Source: Physcomitrium patens
Lineage: Eukaryota > Streptophyta > Bryopsida > Funariales > Funariaceae
Reading direction: 5' to 3'
DNA length: 64,000 nt
Assembly (NCBI RefSeq): GCF_000002425.4
Contig: NC_037263.1
Coordinates: 9,809,673-9,873,672 of the forward strand
The position numbers were made by a program, and so were the translations under genes. Below, piece by piece: positions 34,489 to 46,030 of this stretch (position 1 is its first letter; every line of letters begins with the position of its first letter). Below the pieces are notes generated by a model. The model saw only the letters and a list, made by a program, of their open reading frames with translations, was not told the origin of the DNA and did not search any database.

Positions 34489-37039
34489 ATGGCAATTTCG
34501 GCACTCTCCCCTCACACGCTCGGCCGTTGTGCCCCGGGTGCTGGGGCACCGCAATGCAGCGCCAGGAGGGAGCCGCGCAATGCATGCAGCAGTCCATGGG
34601 CGGAGTTCGAACGCAAGGATACTTTTCAATTTGTAGGAGCTCGAAATTGCAACGACAGACAGTGGAGGGCGGCAAGCCGAGATTGGTAAGCTCCGGAGCC
34701 CTCTGATTCTCTCACCACGGGCAATTTGTTTCGTCCGCGTCAGTGCAGACCATGGGAGGTTTGGTTCCGAGTAAACGTTCACAGAAAAGCCCTGTTGCTC
34801 GGGTAGCCTCAAATCATGGACCGTACACCGGCTTCCTGACAGGCTCTGCGGAAGCGCCTCTTGCAATCATTGCGCAGATGTTGCCATGTCGAAACTCGAT
34901 CACCCAAGTGTTCATTTCGGTCTGTAAGTTTCAGCTCGGTCGCGGATGCCGCCCTGCACCGTACTGGCGCTCTCACGATTGTACGATGAGCATACTTTTC
35001 CGCTTTGTGCAGCAGGGTGAAGAACTGGAGACACGGGCAATGTCGGTGTTCCGGACAACAATTTCTGCCGGATGAAACCAAACCATCTATCTCGCGACGC
35101 CCTTCCGCGACCACCCCGCGGTCTCTCCTCTCTCCAGCCAAGACGTACTTGGAGGCCGAGCTGACCTCCGAGGACAAGTTCTGGGTGATCGCGGCCTCCA
35201 CCCCCGAGGAGCTCCTGGCGGCTGCCACACTTCGAGCGCAGATATTCTATTCGTACCCCCAAGTGGACATGACATTGGCTGGCATCGAAGCCGTCGGGGC
35301 GCGCGTGGCAAACGACTTGATCATCGACGACCTGCTGAGAACGAGGCGGAAATCGGAATTCACCAGGGTACTTGTCTGCGCAACCATCCGAGTTCATGGA
35401 CTGATGGTTGTCCGTGTGCTCGTCTGATTTTCTTTCCTGCTCGGACGCAACCAAGGATCNNNNNNNNNNNNNNNNNNNNNNNNNNNNNNNNNNNNNNNNN
35501 NNNNNNNNNNNNNNNNNNNNNNNNNNNNNNNNNNNNNNNNNNNNNNNNNNNNNNNNNNNTGTACCTTCGATCGACAGCAGCTCCACGGGAGCACTGGTTG
35601 CAATCGGCACCCTTGACGTACAGGTAAGGCACATCCCCTCCCCTGGTCTTGTGAAGCTCCGTTCCCGAGCTGTGCGTGAGGCAATGTGCCCCGAATGGCC
35701 GCATTGCAGAGTCCATCACGAACTGACGTCGTTATGCATTCGCAAATAAGAGAGGTACGAGCAGAGGAAAGCGATGAACCGATGGCTGAGAGGGGGTGGG
35801 ATGACTGGAAGGATGGAACAGGAACCAAGGCCACTGCAGATGTCAACCTTGTCACCTTCCAGCTCCATGCTGTGGCACATAGAGCCCAGCAACGGAAGAA
35901 TCGGGTGGGTGTCAAAGCTAGCAATCTCATGGCTTGCAACACCAAGTTTGCTTCCAAAGCCAGAGTATACTCTGCGTCCTTTTCGGGCAGTCGTGATTCA
36001 GATAGAGAGCCTCCATGATTTGCAGTGTCCGCGGTTGACGCACCTCGTCGCTGCGCGATTGTTGTAGTCGGTAAGCTTGCATTAGGCAGTCGGGGATTGT
36101 GTGTTTTTGGTTCTTCGGAGGGTCGGATTTGCGAAGGCAGTGGGCGTTTGAGGGAGTGGCAGGCAATCTGCAGTGCAGCTTCCTCCGTCCGATGTGCACC
36201 GCCGGCACAAATCACCCAGCCGGACTTTCTGGTAATTGTGGTGAGGGGTATCAGTGCGAAGTACTCGGGTGGATTGTGGAGCTGAATAGGAACGGCTTGT
36301 TTTGACAGAGGATGCGCGGCTGTGGGTGTTGGCGCAGGTCCAGAAGGGCAGGAATAGCGGAACGGATTATTTCCCGGTGGAACATGAGGACACGTTCGAC
36401 CAAGCGTACATTTTCAACCTTGGTGTCATTGCGGCGGCCAGAAGGATGGGGGTTGGAAAGGCTCTCATGGTGGCAGCTCTCAAGGTATGTATGGCAAATC
36501 CTCACTATCCACTTTCCGCGTGCAATGGATCGAGAACTCGGAGCCCGCCAGGGGCTTTGTGGTCCTGTGAGAATTCGCAACGGCCGACTGATGTGGACCG
36601 AATTCCGTGCCCATCACGCTCGAAGCGGGTGGCTGCACCAGGAAACACGAACCCAGGCTCTCTGGCCGCACGACTGCATCTGATTCGCAAAATGCGCAGT
36701 TGCGCGTCGGTCACTTGTTGCTAGCTGCTGCTCGTCGTTTTAATAAGAGAAAATGTCGTGCCGTGTTTCGACGCTGCGTTCGACCAAGTTCCTTTGCATG
36801 TTCGCTCATCATCAAGAACGTGTACACCAACCCTGGCTTGTCGTTTTGCCACGCTGCAGGTAGCCAAGCAAATGGAGCTTCAAGTGCTATTCGTGCATGT
36901 GGAGGAGGATAACAGCGGCGCCTTGGCGTTGTACAAGAGCCTAGGGTATGGAGTGGTGGAGGAGGAGGAGGAAGCTGTAGAGGTGCAAGGTCTGCTGAGC
37001 AGGCCCCGCCGAATGCTGTTGAGCTTTTGGCTGTTGTGA
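34489..37039 (+). CDS. GNAT-family N-acetyltransferase, probably plastid (left copy, gapped)
   Basis: Exons 34489-34685, 35013-35367, 35456-35623 (holding the N gap), 36311-36484 and 36860-37039 join in frame, by analogy with the gap-free right copy, to about 373 residues. GNAT enzymes transfer acetyl from acetyl-CoA to lysines, protein N-termini or small amines. The acetyl-CoA loop is RRMGVGKA in exon 4, after the strand YIFNLGVIAAA; the last exon has the usual VHVEEDNSGALALYKSLGY. The first 65 residues are rich in Ser, Arg and Ala and look like a plastid transit peptide. An extra 58-nt exon at 36174-36231 would also keep frame if exon 36309 is used, so the middle of the model is uncertain. 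The substrate is unknown; plastid GNATs of plants include lysine/N-terminal acetylases and serotonin acetyltransferase. Confidence 0.78.
35460..35559. other. Assembly gap of exactly 100 N
   Basis: The run of 100 N is the usual placeholder for a gap of unknown size. In the other arm the equivalent interval (62051-62198) is 148 real bases, which code in frame for the missing part of a GNAT exon. Confidence 0.98.
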
Positions 37040-37741
37040 CAGATCACTGGGTGGTGGACTACTATTCCACAACTCTCCACCCCCGGTAATAAAATGCTCA
37101 CGCTGTTCGTCGCGACATTTGCATGCACAACAACTTTGCCCCGTCTCTGGTGCGTGCACCAACTCGCGCTCAAGGTTCAACACCGCAAAAAACGCCTCGT
37201 TCCTTAAGCCACCCTCCTAATCGTTGACATGATGACGCCTTCGGCATCGACTTCCTAAACTGACCGCAAGCACTGCCAGACCCCGACATGTCACTTATCG
37301 TTTTACCCACTGCTCACCACAAAACCATTTCATGTACCAGAAGCTCCGCCTCTTTCCGGCAGCACGAAAAAGGGTTCTGGACTGGACCACGACAATGCCA
37401 ACCACCCAACCATGTTCACAACTCTCCACGATCTCAGGCTCCCGCTGATTCCAAAGTAGCAACCGCTACTCCCACGAACATCACGCTAACATCAACGAAA
37501 AAAATGAATATACAACAATGTGCGCACTTCCGCAAGCTTGCACCTGAAGCTCCCTGACGAAGGGTGCATCACTTCCAGTCCATTCGCATAGTGTGCCAAC
37601 TAGCAAAAACCTAAAACTAATCTCTCCAATGCTGCAGTACCCACCTACGTCATGCTTCAACTTCCACTACCTGCACAGCCCTACCCTTCGTCTCTACTCG
37701 AGCCTGCCGAATAACAGTCACACCAGACCACCTCAAAACCC
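37040..37741. other. Convergent intergenic region between GNAT and CLC (left arm)
   Basis: About 700 bp holds the two facing 3' UTRs. A one-base difference from the right arm lies near 37554 and creates different chance open frames in the two arms, so those frames are not genes. Confidence 0.7.
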
Positions 37742-39095
37742 TCACGCTGCGCCAACTAGCACCGGCTCTGTTTCCTGCTCAGGCGTCGCAGGAGCTTCCG
37801 GCACCTCCGCACCCTCCACCGCTGCTCCGGGGGCACCTGGAGCATTCTCCTTCCCTTTCCCTCCCTCCTTCCCCGCCTCACCCTTCGCCCCCTTCTCACC
37901 CTCCTTGGCCTCTGGCTTCGGCGCTGCTGGAGGAGGAGGAATCATGTGCGCGGGAGGGTTGTGCTTCAGCTTCAGAAGAACCTGCCTGAACCGCCCCAAG
38001 TCCGTGGGCTTGCCCGGCTTCGGCCCCGGAAGTGCCACGAATGTCGACTTCTTCTCCTTCTTCTCCTTCATCTGCCGGCTCTTGGGCTCCAGAGAAGCTG
38101 GCAGCTCCTTTGGCACCAGCTCCGTCACAGCCTTCCAGTACTGCTTGCCGGCTGTCTTGTGGAAGTGCTCCTGGTCGGCGTGGTACACCTGAGCAACCCA
38201 CCACACGGGACGCGTCAGCCAAGCGCACACCACATCAACGGCTCCCCATCCACAACACCCTTGCCGCCGCGCCATTCCAGACAAGCCATCAACCCGTCCA
38301 CCCCTCCCCACACAACTACACCTACTCCCACCTCCCCGACCTCCTGGCGTTCACCCAGTGCATGACGTTCCGACTACAAACTCACGTACCGTTTCCTTGT
38401 CGCGATTCTCCTTCATCCTCGCCTCCCGGTTCGCCTCACGCTTCGCCTTGTGCTTCGCCTTGTAGTCGTCAGCGTCGTCGATGATCTGCTGCAGCTTCTC
38501 CTTCTCCTCACGCTCCTTCTCTTGCAGTCGCTGCGCGTTCTCCCTGATGTCACATCAACCAATCCAAACCCAAACGGTGAGCATCCACCCACCCCCACTC
38601 CTCACAATTGACGCGTCCGCCCTCTACCATTCAAGAGCTCAGGGCTGCATGTGTAATTCACCTCTTCCACTGCCGAAGCACGGCGCCTTCCTCCTGCATC
38701 TCCTCGGGCGGGGGCAGCATTGGACCGCCGCCACCGTCTCCACCAAACAAATCCTCGTCTAGCTCCTTGTGGTAGCTTCCCTCATCCGTCGGATTCGACG
38801 CATACTCCGCACCTGCATACCCTGCCCCATACGTGCTGGGCATACCACCGCCCGACTCCTCGTTCTCGTATATTGGAGCCGGGTGACCGTACCCGTCCGA
38901 AGCGCCCTTGAACTCATCGAACCCTTCCCTGTTGTCATCCAGCCCGAACGGATCCGGCTTGTAATCGTCCGCTGCTCGGAACGAACTGTCGAATCGCGCA
39001 GACTCCAACCTCGAGCTGTCAAACCGCGCCGAATCGTCGAACCCGCTGTACCCACTCAGGTCATCGGCTCCGCCGGAGAACCCATCGTAAGCCAT
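37742..39095 (-). CDS. CLC: Clathrin light chain (left copy)
   Basis: Three exons, in transcript order 39095-38662, 38543-38390 and 38188-37742, join to 344 residues. Clathrin light chain binds the clathrin heavy-chain hub and tunes coat assembly at the plasma membrane and trans-Golgi. The N-terminal part is acidic, Gly- and Phe/Asp-rich, with DDYKPDPFGLDDN; exon 2 is the charged coiled-coil heavy-chain-binding region (RLQEKEREEKEKLQQIIDDA); exon 3 carries the conserved FHKTAGKQYWKAVTELVP and PTDLGRFRQVLLKLKHNPP, then a Pro/Ala/Lys-rich tail. The coding sequence is identical to the right copy, and both look intact. It converges with the GNAT gene 700 bp away. Confidence 0.93.
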
Positions 39096-40437
39096 GCCTG
39101 CGCTATCTCCGCCTCGCAAAATCCTGCATGCACTCGCACCGTACTGCCATCAGCATGTGCCGGATCACACACTTCCAATAACCACCCAGCTCCACCTATC
39201 ATCGGACGCGTGGATTCCGTCTCCTACGTGCTGCGGACCTACCACCCACCGTACTCGCGGCCACTCCCAGAACCACTTCACTTCAGCTACCAACCCCTAC
39301 CAGCATTGCACTCCGCACAGTCCCCCAATGACCTTCTCAAATACCCAACGCAGACGTCAACAGCCCGCAAACGCCCTGCCCAGCACGACACTCCCTCCTT
39401 CATTCACCTGTCCTCCACCATCCTGAACAATTGCTTCACACGCCGACCACTGCTCGCCAGTTCGCGCGTGCATGCACGGTTCCTGCGCAGCCCGGTTCGG
39501 CTGCTAGGCACGCACGCCTTCTTTGAGCTACCCAACAGAAAAATCGCACCTCAATCCTACCCATCCGCAGCATGAAAATCAACCACTGGGAAAGTCTCTC
39601 CACTCCTGTGGTTGCCTTGGCATCTTCCAAGACCACGACTTCCAAGGCCCCCCTAACAACCTTCTGTGCAGCCAAGCCTCTGTAGCCGGAACCGCAGCAC
39701 CAAAATGCAGCTAAGAATACCCTTGCTCTGCCGACACACTGCGGTGATGAACGCCTCACCACGGTTCTTGCGCCAAATAGCAACCCCGACATCCAAACAC
39801 CACATGCTCAACCCCTACCAGTACCCCCCACCCCCACCCCCGTCCAACCCTAAGTGTGGAAAACGCACAACGCGAGCACCGGCGATCGCGCTGCACCCGA
39901 GACACCGCCACGGATGCAGATCTGCAGCAAAGGAATGCCTCCTGCCCACGGTGCCCGACCCCATCCCGCCCCTCAAGCCCAACTCCACCACCAAACCCTC
40001 CGAATCGTCGACGAAACATGCCTCTCCCACCACAGACATCAACACGACGAGCACAAACAACCAAACGAAACACAAACGAAACGCTGCAGATCCAGCAGGG
40101 AGGGAACAGAGCATACCAGCAAGACGAGGCACACGATGACGCGGACGAGGATCGAAGTGGGCAGAGGGGATCGAGCAAGAGCAACACAGTTAGTTGTGGC
40201 GAGGAGAGGGTCCAGGATGGATGGGCTGCTACTCTGCTCTGGACACGGAACGTCTCTCACTCTCACGGTGTTCAGCGCCACGCGGCTTCCCCCTTCCTTC
40301 CTTCCTTCCTTCCTGTCAATCAGTAGATTCTGCTTATTAATGGGTTTGGGACTTTTGGGTGGAGGTGGGGCCGGTAACCATACTGAAGCATTGTTTGACA
40401 TGTCTGAAAAGGTCGTTGTCTGTTCCATTACTTCAGC
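39096..40437. other. Upstream region of CLC (left arm)
   Basis: GC-rich sequence upstream of the clathrin light chain, probably promoter, 5' UTR and a leader intron. A CCTT repeat lies at about 40293-40314. Several long overlapping open frames in all six frames reflect the base composition; none has a recognisable domain. Confidence 0.55.
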
Positions 40438-40662
40438 AATAAGCACAGTTCGTCATCATTACGTGTTCTTGTAATATTAATATTTTCGGGTGAAATGTTT
40501 TTTGAAGAATTTTAATTAAGTTAGATTTGTTTGTTCCAAATTATTTTTTTTGAAAAATTTAGAGAACATTTATATTCTGAAAACATTTAAATCTTACAAA
40601 CCTAAACTTCTCTAACAAATATTTCATTGGAAAATTTTTATATTTTAAGAACATGTTTTAAT
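40438..40662. other. AT-rich sequence between left arm and copia LTR
   Basis: Sequence changes abruptly from the GC-rich arm to AT-rich DNA. It has no counterpart beside the right arm. Confidence 0.7.
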
Positions 40663-40932
40663 TGTTGAGAATGTTTAGAAAGACACAAGAGTAGTAGTAA
40701 GTAACACACACACACACAAGAGTAGGAATAAATCATATACACAAGACGGTTTTGAAAGAGAGAGAGCTCAACTAATAAAATATTATTGATCTTGTTGTGT
40801 CTCGTATACAAGAAGAGGAAGGGGAGAGGATAAATAGCTTTTCTCTACTAGACTGTAAATACTATAGCTACAATATTTACTATAGTCTACAATAAATATT
40901 ATGGAGAGGGCCGGCTACATTTAATGCTATCA
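40663..40932 (-). repeat. 3' LTR of the outer copia element
   Basis: The 270-bp segment has TG...CA ends (TGTTGAGAATG to GCTATCA) and is followed on its inner side by a purine tract on the minus strand (GAGCGAGGAGGAG), as expected next to a 3' LTR. No second copy survives for comparison. Confidence 0.7.
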
Positions 40933-41145
40933 ATACTCCTCCTCGCTCATCATAATATTTACATAATATAAAATTTGTATAGAATTTTGATCTATACTTT
41001 TTTGTGATCTTGGAAGATCAACAATTGTTGCCTCATTAAAACCTTATCTAAGAAAACCTTACTGTATTTAAGGACAAAACCATAGATGAAAGAAAAAGAG
41101 TACAACATCATATTCTTTAATTATTTAAAGAGTTCATTAACTTTC

Positions 41146-44100
41146 TTATTCAAGAAAAGCAAGTCGCCGCATACCAATACTATAAGTAAGTTGACAATGG
41201 TTGCACAATAGGAGAGCTTTGGTGAAGAGATCAACAAGGTTATTTGTAGATTTAATTTTTTTAATTATAAGTGCTTGATCAATAATCAAGTCATGGATAT
41301 AACTAAAATAGTTTGGATCAACATGATTTGGCCTGTCACCTTTAATGAAACCAACTTGCATCTGTACAATACAAGCACTATTATCTTCATGCAAGATAGT
41401 TGGAGAATCATCATATGAAAATCCACAAGTTATTTAAATGAATTTATCAATTGATTGCAATCAAATACATTCTTAAGATGCTTCATATAAGGTAATAATT
41501 TCTGCATAGTTGGATGAAGTTGTAGTTATTGTTTGTTTCACTAATTTCCATGATATTGTAGTGCTATGTCTTAAAAATACATATCATGTTTGAGATTTAG
41601 CTGCTGCAATATCAAATTTATATCTTGCATTACAATATCCAATCAATTTTGGATCTATAGATTGTGTGTAGTGTAATCTCAAGACTTCAATACTTTTTAA
41701 ATAACGTAATAAATGTTTAATGCCATTCCAATGTTGTAGTGTTGGACGTGCACTATGTCTTGCAAGAACACTAACTGCAAATGCAATATCTAGTCTTGTA
41801 GATGTAGCTAAATATAAAAGTGTTCCAAGCGCTTCGAGGTATGGATATTGATCTCCCAATATTTCCTTCTCCTCTTTGTATGGACGGTATGGATCATGAC
41901 CATCATGACCACGTCCAACCATTAGTATGGACAATGGATAAGCATCAATCATATTAAATCTTTACAAGATTTGTCTAATATATGTTAGTTGGTGGAAAAA
42001 AATGCTACCATCTGTTAGATGCATAATCTAAAGAGAAATGTAGAAAGTTATTTTTCCTAGCATTTTCATCTCAAATTCACGTATAAGTAGGTTAATAACT
42101 GTAACACATGTAGATGTAGCGCCCATTAGGTTAAGATCATCAACATATACAACGATGATTACAAAACCAGTTTTATCTCGTTTGATAAATAAATAAGGGA
42201 TTAGTGGATCACTTACAAATTTATTTGTAATTAAATAAACTTGAAGATGTTGATATCACATGCATCTGGATTTTTTTAAACCATATAAGGCCTTACATAA
42301 TTTAATACCATGATATTGTCCTAAAGTGGGTCCATTTGGAGTTCCTGTTTCTAAGCTAGGTGGAACTTTCACATAAATACTTGCATCAAGAGAACCATAT
42401 AGATATGCAGTTACTACATCCATCAGATGCATCTCAAGGATAGCATGAACTGTCATTCGAATAATATATCGAAATGTAATTGAATCCATGATTGGAGAAT
42501 ATGTAGATTCATAATCAATGCTAAATCGTTGAGTAAATCCTTGAACAATAAGACGAGCTTTATAGTGGATTATTTGGCCTTGAGCATCTCGCTTGCATAT
42601 TAATACCATCTTATATCCCATAGGGTGAGATGTAAGAGTGTCTACAATTGGACCAAAGACTTTTTTCTTATGGAAAGAGGCATACTCCTCTTCAATAGCA
42701 GTTTTCTATTTTGACCAATCAGAGCGATGTATTGCCTCCTTGATGGTTTAAGGTTCAGGATCGTCTTCCTCGCAAGAAAGGGCTTCTATAATCATATATG
42801 CAAATGATTTATCTACCATAATAGATGGTCTGTGTCAAATATCAACTGTAGTATAATACAAAATAGATAATTCTTTACTCAACTTGTTCTTATTCCTTCC
42901 AATTCTAAGATTGTTTTTCATAGGAATTGAAGGTATATTATGCATGGATATATCATCATGAATCAGTAGTCTCACAAGATGAGTCGCAATTTCTTGAGAA
43001 ATAATATCAGGATTAGTCAATATTATAGTTTTCTTCTTACGTGGTTGCTTATTTAGTCCACAAGTGTTTTTAATTATTGTTGTTATAACTTGAGGTATTA
43101 TAATCAATGGCATTGCAATTTGAGTAGGTGCATTCTGAGCCTCATTAATAGAAAGTCTTGTAATTCTAGGTGCATCATTGAAGCCATCAAGTGTTTCATC
43201 TGCAATCCATTTTAGATGTAAAATCTTAGCAACTTCAGTTTATGCCAAAGATGTCATAGTATCGGGATTCATTGTAAATATTTCTAGTAATTCAAATACA
43301 AGTACTTTATTTCTTTGTTGATTGGATACTCCTCCTTGAAGAGATGAGAATACATTCTCTTCAAAACAACAATTTTGCAAACGTGCATGTAATAATGTGC
43401 CGGTTGATGGATCAATAATACGAATAATGCTTAGTGAATCAAAACCAATGTATATGCCTTCTTGTTGATGACCTCCAATGATACGCTGTTGAGGTTCTGG
43501 TACTAGAATCCAAGCATGGCAACCAAATATTCATAAGTGAGATACATTTAGAACACAACCTGATATGAGTTCATGTGGTGAAACAGTTTCAAGAGAAGAA
43601 GGGTGGAGGTGTATTAATACTGTAGCATATAAAATTGCATGACCCCACATAGATGCAGATAAATTTGTATGAAGGAGGAATGGCTGGGTAATGAGTTATA
43701 TATACTTTATAAATGACTTTGCAAGTCCATTTTGAGCATGTTCATATGGAAAACAATATGTCAACTCAATTTCTGTTGCAGTACAATAATCTTCAAAAGA
43801 CATTGATGCAAATGCTTTTGTATTATCCATGTGCAATGTTTTTATAAAATAATCAGAAAAATACTTTCAAGCATTGGTAGTAATTCTTGTAGGAGTTTCC
43901 AAATTGAAGGCCGAGTAATCATCTTACCTTGTACGCATTCATGACATAATTCCATAGAGTCTACATCCGCAGGCTTTAAATTGTGCCTAGTTGTATATAG
44001 AATGATCTTTCTAAATAATGTAGATCTTGGATGTCCCAATCATCCATGCTAGAGAGAAACATGACTCTTTATGATAGATGATGCAAAATTAAATATAATG

Positions 44101-44243
44101 GGAGGCCGAATCACAATTCAGTATAAATTATTTTCTGTAGCAAAAGCTTTTTCAACAACTTTATGGTTCTTCACAAGAACCAAAACCTCTTTTCTATTTA
44201 AAATGGCAGTCAAGAAGTGATAACCATTAATACGTACATCTCG
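41146..44243 (-). pseudogene. Outer copia pol remnant (integrase, RT, RNase H)
   Basis: From high to low coordinates: the GAG-pre-integrase finger (WLGHPRSTLFRK...CHECVQGK) at about 44060-43860, integrase pieces to about 43000, RT with YKARLIVQGFTQ and LMDVVTAYLYG at 42621-42256, the RT/RNase H link with YLEALGTLLYLATSTRLDIAFAV at about 41860-41760, and the RNase H end with DLFTKALL near 41220. Stops and frameshifts separate them. The catalytic RT region between 42256 and 41952 is badly decayed. Confidence 0.88.
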
Positions 44244-44248
44244 ATAGC

Positions 44249-44796
44249 TATCAAGGACATGAATCTCAAAGAAAAGAAATCCTCAATACATTCTTCTATC
44301 ACTGAAAAGAACTAGAAAGTCACTCAAAAGGTGATGTAATATTATTTATAATGGCTATTGCCAAAAACAAAAAGACTAGAAAGTCTTGAAATAAGACTAA
44401 GACTAGAAAGGCGTTGATAAGAGTGAAGAAGGCTTCACTCTTGCCTCCATATATACTATCTAACTAAGAGTCACGTGGCGATGTCTTGTAGGACCTCCAA
44501 CATGTGTTGACTTTGGTAGCCACATGTCTTATCTTACAAGGCAAGTTATCTATGTATGCACTACATAGTTGACTTGTTCTACAAGCTACTATACGAAGGT
44601 AACTAGTTCCACAAGCTATCAATACATGGTTAGCTTTTTAGCCAAGTTTCTAACCTACGAACACATCTTAAGTCAAAATCGTGTCTATGAAGCTTCTAAG
44701 AAGCTTTTCTAAAAGACTTTATGAAATTATTCTATTTAACCTTCTTCTATTTAATCATATAAGTAACTATTGAGGTAAATATATATGTCTATGATA
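44249..44796 (-). repeat. Gypsy LTR A (outer 3' LTR)
   Basis: This 548-bp copy matches LTR C at 55401-55932 closely over nearly all its length. It contains a TATA-like CATATATACT near 44447 and ends TGATA. Confidence 0.88.
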
Positions 44797-44809
44797 TTAT
44801 CCTGTCTAG

Positions 44810-45361
44810 GACAAGAATATGATAAAGAAAAATAAACAAGTGAGACTTCTCTCATAGAAAGTTGATAAAATAGAAATAACTTGATATATATATCTTAAAA
44901 AAGAAATTGAAATGGCTATTGCCAAAAGCCAAGAAATTAGAGATCCTTGAAACTAGACTAGAAGCAACAAAGGAATTGACAAGAGTGAAGAAGGCTTCAC
45001 TCTTGTCTCTATATATACTATCTAACTAGAAGCTACGTGGTAACGTTCTATAGAACCTCCAATGCGTGTTGACTTTGTAAAACACATGCCTTGACTTACA
45101 AGATAAGTTTTTCTACGTGTGGGCCACATAATTAGCTTGGTCTTCAAGCTAACATCATGTGTGGCACATGGCCAACTTTTTGACCATGTTTCTAATCTCA
45201 AAAAATCAATTAAAGACACCTATAAGTCAAAGCAGCGTCTATAAAGCTTCTAGAAAGCTTTCATACTAAATACTATAGAATTAATTTATTTTTACCTACT
45301 TTTATTTACTTCTATCTATTTATACATGTAATTATTGACTTACATGCATATGTCCATGACA
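44810..45361 (-). repeat. Gypsy LTR B, diverged tandem copy
   Basis: This copy of about 550 bp aligns with LTR A throughout (for example GGCTATTGCC and AAGGCTTCACTCTTG) but has many differences. It sits about 13 bp from LTR A, head to tail, and is followed inward by the polypurine tract (AGAAGAGGGGA on the minus strand). The left end is placed by alignment with A. Confidence 0.8.
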
Positions 45362-46030
45362 TTATCCCCTCTTCTAGGGATGAGTTCCACAAGGATCGGT
45401 CTTCATATGTTGAAGAAGTCCAAGATGCGGCAAATTATATTTGCTACATACTCTGATCTTTCTTCTCTTTGAAGATGGTTGATAGGTCCTCTCAACCATC
45501 TATAGTGTCTTATATTAGGGCGAGAAGACTACCCAATTATTTAATCATTGTTAAGGCTTTTATAACTTCCTTCAAATAAAACATTTAGAACACCGTCAGG
45601 AGTAGTTTCTACCTCTAATAAAATCTTTATACATCGAGATTCTCTTCCAAGGTCGTGATACCAAACACATTGTATCTTGCCATCTATTCGAGGAAGAACA
45701 TGTCGTTCTTGAGGATCTTCATCTCAATTTCATCGTCTTCAAGGTTGTGACATTCGCAATATCTCATCTGATAAGTCCGCAAATGAAAGCTCTTAAGTTG
45801 AATCTGCTAGTTGTTGGTGCTCTATCTCATCACAAATACATAGAAGCTATAATGAAAGATAGAAGGTAGAATGTTATTTTCCTTTGATCTTGTTTCTTTT
45901 ATACCAAAGATTTGTTATTCTTTATCTTGATTTTTATGGATGTCATTGATGAAAGACTTCAACTTTCTTTGCTACATTTACAAGATTCTTTGATGGCTCT
46001 CATGTGCGTTCATTAATATCGTATCTACGC
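45362..46030 (-). pseudogene. Gypsy 3' internal region with chromodomain tail
   Basis: The minus strand at about 46029-45955 reads RRYDINERT, a stop, then EPSKNLVNVAKKVEVFH, which is the end of the same chromodomain seen at about 2665-2745 in the first gypsy element. The rest, down to the polypurine tract, shows no ORF. The stop replaces the Trp of the ERTWEP motif (TGG to TGA). Confidence 0.8.

Larger units (their letters stand above)
33659..40437. repeat. Left arm of a very large, nearly perfect inverted repeat
   Basis: Every position from 33659 to 40437 pairs with the reverse complement of 57172-64000. The sum of paired coordinates is 97659 before the N gap, 97610 after it and 97609 beyond about 37554, so the arms are collinear but for the gap and two single-base indels. 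Differences that I found: C35419 against T, one base missing near 35443, one base missing near 37554, and C40431 against T. Long translated stretches elsewhere are identical. The outer end is set only by the window edge. Confidence 0.95.

Noticed and set aside
33925..34866. A 313-codon open frame on the minus strand of the left arm, repeated at 62793-63734 on the plus strand
   Set aside because: It lies antisense to the GNAT first exon and promoter in GC-rich DNA, shows no domain, and overlaps several other long frames; the GNAT exons on the opposite strand splice in phase and match a known family.
35394..36215. Long minus-strand frame across the N gap
   Set aside because: It translates through N bases and is antisense to a real GNAT exon; composition is Arg/Ser/Leu-rich with no family likeness.
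39756..40474. Overlapping frames of 135-206 codons upstream of CLC, mirrored at 57069-57853
   Set aside because: Open in nearly all frames because of base composition; the region is better explained as CLC leader and promoter.
40438..40480. Continuation of the inverted repeat past 40437 with weak likeness to 57130-57171
   Set aside because: The likeness is no better than expected for AT-rich DNA and does not keep register.
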